Assembly: GCF_002155915.1 (NCBI RefSeq) | Contig: NZ_MUME01000020.1 | Span: 1 to 64,000, forward strand | Source: Streptomyces thermovulgaris | GTDB taxonomy: Bacteria > Actinomycetota > Actinomycetes > Streptomycetales > Streptomycetaceae | Reading direction: 5' to 3' | Length of the DNA: 64,000 nucleotides | Part shown: one piece after another, positions 58,272 through 64,000 of the stretch | Layout: every line of letters begins with the position of its first letter | How positions within the stretch are numbered: the stretch's first letter is position 1 | Translations under genes and position numbers: made by a program | Notes under the pieces: model-generated | Databases searched by the model: none | Told to the model about the DNA's origin: nothing | The model's input: only the letters and a program-made list of their open reading frames with translations

Positions 58272-60820
58272 CCGAGACTTCGACCCCCATGCGGCAGGGC
58301 CGTGTCCTGCCCGTCACCGACCTCTCCCTCGTCGTCCTCATCGGTGCCTCCGGCTCGGGCAAGTCCACCTTCGCCCGCCGCCACTTCAAGCCCACCGAGG
58401 TGCTCTCCTCCGACTTCTGCCGGGGTCTGGTCTCCGACGACGAGAACGACCAGAGCGCCACCCGTGACGCCTTCGACGTGCTGCACTACATCGCCGGCAA
58501 GCGCCTGGCGGCCGGCCGCCGCACCGTCGTCGACGCCACCAGCGTGCAGCAGGACGCCCGCCGCCCGCTGATCGAGCTGGCGAAGCAGCACGACGTGCTG
58601 CCCATCGCCATCGTGCTGGACGTGCCGGAGGAGGTGTGCGCCGAGCGCAACGCGGCCCGCACCGACCGGGCCGGCGCGCCGCGCCGGGTGATCCGCCGGC
58701 ACACCCGCGAACTGCGCCGCTCCCTGCGGCACCTGGAGCGCGAGGGCTTCCGCAAGGTGCACGTCCTGCGCGGCGCGGAGGAGATCGAGAACGCCTCGGT
58801 CGTCACCGAGAAGCGCCTCAACGACCTCACCCACCTCACCGGCCCGTTCGACATCATCGGCGACGTCCACGGCTGCTCCGCGGAACTGGAGACCCTGCTC
58901 GGCAAGCTGGGCTACGTCGACGGCGTCCACCCCGAGGGCCGTAAGGCGGTCTTCGTCGGCGACCTGGTCGACCGCGGCCCCGACACCCCGGGCGTGCTGC
59001 GCCGGGTGATGTCCATGGTGAAGTCCGGGAACGCGCTGTGCGTACCGGGCAACCACGAGAACAAGTACGGGCGCCACCTCAGGGGCCGCAAGGTCCGGCA
59101 CACGCACGGCCTGGCCGAGACCATCGCGCAGATGGAGAAGGAGAGCGAGGAGTTCCGGCAGGAGGTACGGGAGTTCATCGACGGGCTCGTCAGCCACTAC
59201 GTGCTCGACGGCGGCCGGCTGGTCGTCAGCCACGCCGGTCTGCCGGAGAAGTACCACGGCCGCACCTCGGGCCGGGTCCGCGCGCACGCGCTCTACGGCG
59301 ACACCACCGGGGAGACGGACGAGTTCGGCCTGCCGGTGCGCCACCCGTGGGCGGAGGAGTACCGAGGCCGGGCGGCCGTGGTCTACGGCCACACCCCCGT
59401 CCCGCGGGCCACCTGGCTGAACAACACCATCTGCCTGGACACCGGCGTCGTCTTCGGCGGCAGGCTGACCGCGCTGCGCTGGCCGGAGCGGGAACTGGTC
59501 GACGTCCCCGCCGAGCGGGTCTGGTACGAGCCGGTGAAACCGCTGCGCACCGAGGCGCCCGGCGGGCACGACGGACGCCCGCTGGACCTCGGCGACGTGC
59601 ACGGCCGCCGGGGCGTCGAGACCCGGGAGGCGGGCCGGATCTCCATCCGCGAGGAGAACGCGGCGGCGGCCCTGGAGGTCATGAGCCGCTTCGCCGTCGA
59701 CCCGCGGCTGCTGCCGTACCTGCCGCCCACCATGGCGCCGACGGCGACCGCCAGGGCCGACGGCTACCTGGAGCACCCCGAGGAGGCGTTCGCCCAGTAC
59801 CGGGAGGACGGGGTCGCACGGGTCGTGTGCGAGGAGAAGCACATGGGCTCGCGGGCGGTGGCCCTGGTCTGCCGGGACGCGAAGACGGCACGCGAGCGGT
59901 TCGGAGTGGACGGTCCCACGGGCTCCCTCTACACCCGCACCGGCCGCCCCTTCTTCGACGACCCGGCCGTCACGGAGGAGATCCTGGACCGTCTGCGCAC
60001 GGCGATCACCGCGGCCGGCCTGTGGACGGAGCTGGACACGGACTGGCTGCTGCTCGACGCCGAGCTGATGCCCTGGTCGCTGAAGGCCTCCGGGCTGCTG
60101 CGCACCCAGTACGCGGCGGTCGGCGCGGCCTCCGGCGCGGTGTTCCCGGACGTGCTGGCCGCACTGGAGGGCGCCGCGGCCCGGGGCGTCGACGTCACCG
60201 GACTGCTCGACCGCCAGCGCGGACGGGCCGCCGACGCCGCCGCGTTCACGGCCGCCTACCGCCGCTACTGCTGGACCACCGAGGGCCTGGACGGCGTCCG
60301 CCTGGCACCGTTCCAGCTCCTGGCGGTCCGGGGCCGCAGCCTCGCCGGGCTGCCGCACGACGAGCAGCTGGCCCTGATCGACCGCCTCGTCGAGCACGAC
60401 GGCACCGGGCTGCTGCAGACCACCCGCCGTCTGTACGTCGACACCACCGACCCGGAGTCGGTGCGGGCCGGTGTCGACTGGTGGCTGGAGCTGACCGGGC
60501 GCGGCGGCGAGGGCATGGTCGTCAAGCCGCTGGAGGCGCTGGTGCGCACCGAGCGGGGCCGTCTGGTGCAGCCCGGCATCAAGTGCCGCGGCCGCGAGTA
60601 CCTGCGGATCATCTACGGTCCCGAGTACACCCGCCCGGACAACCTCGCCCGCCTGCGGCAGCGCTTCCTCCAGCACAAGCGCTCCCTCGCGATCCGCGAG
60701 TACGCCCTCGGCCTGGAGGCCCTGGCCCGGCTGGCCGACGGCGAACCGCTGTGGCGGGTGCACGAGGCGGTGTTCGGCGTCCTCGCCCTGGAGTCGGAGC
60801 CGGTGGACCCCCGGCTGTGA
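58268..60820 (+). CDS. pnkp: Pnkp, polynucleotide kinase-phosphatase-ligase
   Basis: An 850-residue three-domain RNA repair enzyme. The N-terminal 5'-kinase has P-loop GASGSGKST (about residues 27-35). The central calcineurin-like 2',3'-phosphatase has GDVHG, GDLVDRGPD, GNHE and YGHTPVPR (about 200-400). The C-terminal adenylyltransferase ligase has the nucleotidyl-Lys motif EEKHMGSRAV, the DAELMPWSLK segment and EGMVVKP (about 520-750). It heals and seals tRNAs cut by ribotoxins, with Hen1 as essential partner. The operon is just these two genes; a terminator follows. Confidence 0.96.
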   Translation: MTETSTPMRQGRVLPVTDLSLVVLIGASGSGKSTFARRHFKPTEVLSSDFCRGLVSDDENDQSATRDAFDVLHYIAGKRLAAGRRTVVDATSVQQDARRPLIELAKQHDVLPIAIVLDVPEEVCAERNAARTDRAGAPRRVIRRHTRELRRSLRHLEREGFRKVHVLRGAEEIENASVVTEKRLNDLTHLTGPFDIIGDVHGCSAELETLLGKLGYVDGVHPEGRKAVFVGDLVDRGPDTPGVLRRVMSMVKSGNALCVPGNHENKYGRHLRGRKVRHTHGLAETIAQMEKESEEFRQEVREFIDGLVSHYVLDGGRLVVSHAGLPEKYHGRTSGRVRAHALYGDTTGETDEFGLPVRHPWAEEYRGRAAVVYGHTPVPRATWLNNTICLDTGVVFGGRLTALRWPERELVDVPAERVWYEPVKPLRTEAPGGHDGRPLDLGDVHGRRGVETREAGRISIREENAAAALEVMSRFAVDPRLLPYLPPTMAPTATARADGYLEHPEEAFAQYREDGVARVVCEEKHMGSRAVALVCRDAKTARERFGVDGPTGSLYTRTGRPFFDDPAVTEEILDRLRTAITAAGLWTELDTDWLLLDAELMPWSLKASGLLRTQYAAVGAASGAVFPDVLAALEGAAARGVDVTGLLDRQRGRAADAAAFTAAYRRYCWTTEGLDGVRLAPFQLLAVRGRSLAGLPHDEQLALIDRLVEHDGTGLLQTTRRLYVDTTDPESVRAGVDWWLELTGRGGEGMVVKPLEALVRTERGRLVQPGIKCRGREYLRIIYGPEYTRPDNLARLRQRFLQHKRSLAIREYALGLEALARLADGEPLWRVHEAVFGVLALESEPVDPRL

Positions 60821-60879
60821 GACTCCGGCTGCGAGATCCGGCCGTGGGATCCGGTTGCGGGATCCGGCTGTGACGAGAA

Positions 60880-60910
60880 GGGGACCGGTCCGTTTCCAGG
60901 GACGGTCCCC
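60880..60910 (+). terminator. Terminator after pnkp
   Basis: GGGGACCG/CGGTCCCC stem about 60 bp beyond the stop. The following 60905-60975 contains imperfect repeats of a CCTTTCGGGG-type unit, and 60835-60870 repeats of GGGATCCGGTTGC; no gene is present before arcA. Confidence 0.7.
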
Positions 60911-61174
60911 TTCGGGGCCCCTTTCGGGGTTCCCTTCGGAGGCCCTTTTCGGGGGTGCCCTTCGAGGAACGGCTCGGGGTCCTCTCCGAGGGGGCGGCCG
61001 GCTCCCCGCCGACAGGAGGCACCCCATCGGGGGCATCCACCCCCGGAAGCAACTCGTGGGGGACGGATCCCCTTGAGGGATCAAGGGGACGAATCTCGCC
61101 GGGGTGACGAAAAAGGAGGCGTGGAATCCGGAGACCGGAGGGTGAAGGGGGCCGCCGGTGGCCAGGATGGAGAC

Positions 61175-62407
61175 ATGGGATTCCATGTCGACTCCGAGGC
61201 CGGGCGGCTCCGCCGTGTCATCCTGCACCGGCCCGATCTCGAGCTCAAAAGGCTCACCCCCAGCAACAAGGACGAGCTGCTCTTCGACGACGTGCTGTGG
61301 GTGCGCCGGGCACGTGCCGAGCACGACGGGTTCGCCGATGTGCTGCGCGATCGCGGGGTCGTCGTGCACCTCTTCGGCGACCTGCTGGCCGAGACGCTGG
61401 AGAACCCCTCGGCCCGGTCGCTCGTCCTGGACCGCGTCTTCGACGAGAAGGAGTACGGGCCGCTCGCCACCGACCACCTCCGGGCCACGTTCGAACCCCT
61501 GCCCTCCCGCGAGCTGGTCGAGGTCCTGGTCGGCGGCATGACCAAGCGGGAGTTCCTCGAGGCCCACTCCGAGCCGACGTCCGTGCGGTTCCACGTCATG
61601 GACCTGGACGACTTCCTGATCCCCCCGCTGCCCAACCACCTCTTCACCCGCGACACCTCCGCCTGGATCTACGACGGCGTGTCCATCAACGCGATGCGCT
61701 GGCCCGCCCGGCAGCGGGAGACCGTGCACTTCGAGGCGATCTACCGCTACCACCCCCTCTTCCGGAATGAGAAGTTCCACATCTGGTCCGAGGGGCAGTC
61801 CGACTACCCGTCGACCATCGAGGGCGGCGACGTCCTGGTGATCGGCAACGGCGCCGTGCTCATCGGCATGAGCGAGCGGACCACCCCGCAGGCCGTGGAG
61901 ATGCTCGCGTACAAGCTGTTCGCCGCCGGATCGGCCCGCACGATCGTCGCGCTCGACATGCCCAAGCGGCGCGCCGTCATGCACCTCGACACCGTGATGA
62001 CCATGATCGACGGCGACACCTTCACCCAGTACGCCGGGCTCGGCATGCTCCGCTCCTACACCATCGAACCGGGCGTCGGCGACAAGGACCTGAAGGTCAC
62101 CGACCACCCGCCGGAGCACATGCACCGCGCGATCGCCGCCGCCCTCGGACTGAGCGAGATCCGGGTCCTCACCGCCACCCAGGACGTGCACTCGGCCGAG
62201 CGCGAGCAGTGGGACGACGGCTGCAACGTCCTCGCCGTCGAGCCCGGCGTCGTCATCGCCTACGAACGCAACGCCACCACCAACACCCACCTGCGCAAAC
62301 AGGGCATCGAGGTCATCGAGATCCCCGGCAGCGAGCTGGGCCGCGGCCGAGGCGGCCCCCGCTGCATGAGCTGCCCGGTCGAACGGGACGCGGTGGGGGG
62401 TTACTGA
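61175..62407 (+). CDS. arcA: Arginine deiminase
   Basis: A 410-residue guanidino-modifying enzyme that hydrolyses arginine to citrulline and ammonia. Conserved features: FTRDTSAWI, the substrate region EGGDVLVIG, the catalytic His-Asp motif [11 protein letters not shown] and the nucleophilic Cys in [11 protein letters not shown] near the C-terminus. No arcB, arcC or antiporter gene is next to it, so it stands alone. ATG 61175 lies 6 bp after CAGGAT (61163-61168), as for the LLM gene. Confidence 0.95.
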   Translation: MGFHVDSEAGRLRRVILHRPDLELKRLTPSNKDELLFDDVLWVRRARAEHDGFADVLRDRGVVVHLFGDLLAETLENPSARSLVLDRVFDEKEYGPLATDHLRATFEPLPSRELVEVLVGGMTKREFLEAHSEPTSVRFHVMDLDDFLIPPLPNHLFTRDTSAWIYDGVSINAMRWPARQRETVHFEAIYRYHPLFRNEKFHIWSEGQSDYPSTIEGGDVLVIGNGAVLIGMSERTTPQAVEMLAYKLFAAGSARTIVALDMPKRRAVMHLDTVMTMIDGDTFTQYAGLGMLRSYTIEPGVGDKDLKVTDHPPEHMHRAIAAALGLSEIRVLTATQDVHSAEREQWDDGCNVLAVEPGVVIAYERNATTNTHLRKQGIEVIEIPGSELGRGRGGPRCMSCPVERDAVGGY

Positions 62408-62459
62408 CCCGGCCTGGGGCGGGGGTTCGCCGGCGCCGGTGACTCCGCCGTTGTGGGTG

Positions 62460-62564
62460 ACGGGGCGGCGAGGTGCCCGGAGGGGCGATATGTCCCACCT
62501 GCCGGATTCGGCGAAACTAGCGAAAACCAAGGCCCCTGCACGATAAAATCGCAGGTCACATAGC
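62460..62564 (+). promoter_or_regulatory. Probable CRISPR leader
   Basis: An AT-richer stretch (for example CGAAACTAGCGAAAACC and GATAAAATCGCAGG) directly precedes the first repeat. The repeat array is uniform here and degenerate at the far end, which places the leader on this side and transcription rightwards. Confidence 0.65.
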
Positions 62565-63570
62565 CTGCTCCCCGCACACGCGGGGATGGCCCCTTTCATC
62601 AAGGCGGCCCGCACGCGGGCCGCGCCTGCTCCCCGCACACGCGGGGATGGCCCCACGGCACTTACTCCGCCAAGGAGTACCAGCACCTGCTCCCCGCACA
62701 CGCGGGGATGGCCCCCCAGGCGCAGTACCCGGGCGCAGCCAGGCGCACTGCTCCCCGCACACGCGGGGATGGCCCCGGCCCCGGCCGGGGACGGCCGGGG
62801 CCGCTCAGCTGCTCCCCGCACACGCGGGGATGGCTCGGCGCGGGCGATCCTCGCGGAGGGCTCGGAGAGCTGCTCCCCGCACACGCGGGGATGGCCCCAC
62901 GCCGTAGCTGATCCGCAACCAGGACTGCGGGCTGCTCCCCGCACACGCGGGGATGGCCCTCAGGCGGGAACATTTTCGCGCACAACGCCAACCTGCTCCC
63001 CGCACACGCGGGGATGGCCCCTGCTCCTTGAGCCACACGGTCTCGTCGCGGATCTGCTCCCCGCACACGCGGGGATGGCCCCTACGGTTCCCGTCTTGGG
63101 ATCGGACAGGGTGACTGCTCCCCGCACACGCGGGGATGGCCCCTCCCAGCTGAGGGTGATCGCCTCAGGCGAGTCCTGCTCCCCGCACACGCGGGGATGG
63201 CCCCTCACCTCCGGCAACGGACAGGCCACGGGGCAACTGCTCCCCGCACACGCGGGGATGGCCCCGCTTCCTCAGTGTGATGGAGTGTTAGGAGGCTCTG
63301 CTCCCCGCACACGCGGGGATGGCCCCCACCACGAGGGGCCCACACCGACCGGTGTGGGCTGCTCCCCGCACACGCGGGGATGGCCCCCGTCCGGCAGGCT
63401 GATGTCCGCGTACCAGAGCCTGCTCCCCGCACACGTGGGGATGGCCCCCCTTCTTCGTCCTGCGGCGTCCAGCGCAGCAGCTGCTCCCCGCACACGCGGG
63501 GATGGCCCCACGATCGGCGGCGTGTGGTTTGTGGCGGTTTCCTGCTCCCCGCACATGCGGGGATGACCTG
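62565..63570 (+). CRISPR. CRISPR array, type I-E-like, 17 repeats and 16 spacers
   Basis: Consensus repeat CTGCTCCCCGCACACGCG continuing GGGATGGCCCC, 29 bp, with an internal CCCCGC/GCGGGG stem. Repeats start at 62565, 62626, 62687, 62748, 62809, 62870, 62932, 62993, 63054, 63115, 63176, 63237, 63298, 63359, 63420, 63481 and 63542. Spacers are 32 bp, one 33 bp. Variants: repeat 5 ends GGCTC, repeat 7 ends CCCT, repeat 15 has GTGGGG, and the last (ACATGCGGGGATGACCTG) is degenerate. Size and sequence fit type I-E. No cas gene lies within the window. Confidence 0.98.
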
Positions 63571-63619
63571 GAGCCAAAGACCGGGCAGCGTCCTCAGTGG
63601 CCGGTGCTCGCTCGACTGC

Positions 63620-64000
63620 TCACGTCACTGCGGTCAATGCCGCGTAGACCACGATGTTGCCCAGGTAGCCGGTGCCCTTGACGTAGTCGCCGCCGCAGGT
63701 GATCAACCGCAGTTCGGGCCGGCCGGTGCTGCCGTAGACCTTCTTGCTGGGGAACTTCTCCCTCTCGTAGAGCTCGACGGCGCGGACGGTGAACACCGCT
63801 GTCTTCCGGTCCACCCGGCTGATCTCGATGGTGGCGCCCTTGGTCAGGGCGCCGAGGTTGTAGAAGACGCCGGGGGCGCCGGTGGGGGTGTCCACGTGTC
63901 CGGCGACGATGGCGGTGCCTGCCGAGCCGGGAGTCGTGCCGTCGCCGTACCAGCCGGCGACGTCGGCCTTGTCGCGGGGCGGAGTCTGGAGCGTTCCCGC
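63620..64000 (-). CDS. Class F sortase, partial (5' end beyond the window)
   Basis: The C-terminal 126 residues of a class F sortase, read from position 64000 leftwards. It includes TAIVAGHVDTPTGAPGVF with the catalytic His, and the active-site Cys in ELRLITCGGDY, ending in YLGNIVVYAALTAVT. The reading frame continues past the window edge, where the signal anchor should lie. Sortases attach proteins to the cell wall; class F targets in Streptomyces are poorly known. It faces the CRISPR array from the distal side. Confidence 0.9.
   Translation of the reverse strand, partial: AGTLQTPPRDKADVAGWYGDGTTPGSAGTAIVAGHVDTPTGAPGVFYNLGALTKGATIEISRVDRKTAVFTVRAVELYEREKFPSKKVYGSTGRPELRLITCGGDYVKGTGYLGNIVVYAALTAVT

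Noticed and set aside
58082-62944. A 1620-codon open frame on the minus strand
   Set aside because: It is antisense to hen1, pnkp and arcA and runs into the CRISPR array. Its composition is that of a high-GC shadow frame, and the plus-strand genes carry clear motifs.
62586-63566. Open frames encoding repeated PRTRGDGP or PSPRVRGA peptides
   Set aside because: They are translations of the CRISPR repeats and spacers, not a repeat protein.

Overview
The window is a stretch of high-GC actinobacterial chromosome, almost certainly Streptomyces. The evidence is the codon use (G or C in nearly every third position), GTG/TTG starts, Streptomyces-type families (SepH, DUF4193, DUF3093, DUF3159, DUF3710, DUF397 with XRE/DUF5753) and xylanases that closely resemble S. 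lividans XlnA and XlnB. All product names come from reading the sequence; no database search was possible.

Layout. 1-4 kb: DUF5998, a type I phosphodiesterase, thymidine kinase and a secreted phospholipase-D-like protein. 4.3-9.9 kb: a tRNA-like gene with an abnormal anticodon arm, then a translationally coupled cassette of leucine-rich-repeat protein, ankyrin protein, MoxR AAA+ ATPase and zinc-peptidase/vWA protein. 9.9-17.4 kb: PhzF-like protein, RNase H fold protein, a decayed gene, secreted metallophosphoesterase, double VOC protein, rhodanese and SepH. 18.3-36.7 kb: conserved core chromosome with a sugar-lactone oxidase/MFS pair, ferrochelatase, inositol monophosphatase, CutR/CutS, DUF4193, DUF3093, thioesterase, dUTPase, DUF3710, an ABC ATPase, an OB-fold protein, DUF3159, two TrkA-type proteins and a KimA-like permease. 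36.7-38.1 kb: TrmA-like RNA methyltransferase.

38.2-53 kb is more accessory. It holds two xylan-degradation loci, GH10 xylanase facing GH62 arabinofuranosidase and GH11 xylanase followed by acetylxylan esterase. They share an 11-bp element, CGAAWSTTTCG. Between them lie a duplicated XRE/DUF397 locus with an HATPase, a frameshifted asparaginase, a polysaccharide deacetylase and a K+/H+ antiporter with its regulatory subunit.

53.3-64 kb: SepF-like protein, MazG-like pyrophosphohydrolase, DUF6099-like protein, LLM oxidoreductase, NUDIX protein, the Hen1-Pnkp RNA repair operon, arginine deiminase, a 17-repeat type I-E-like CRISPR array with no cas genes in view, and a class F sortase cut by the window end.

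The strongest candidates for a poorly described system are the LRR-ankyrin-MoxR-vWA cassette beside the odd tRNA, and the RNA-repair operon near the orphan CRISPR array. Several genes appear to have leaderless or near-leaderless starts, with a -10-like hexamer 6-8 nt before the start codon.
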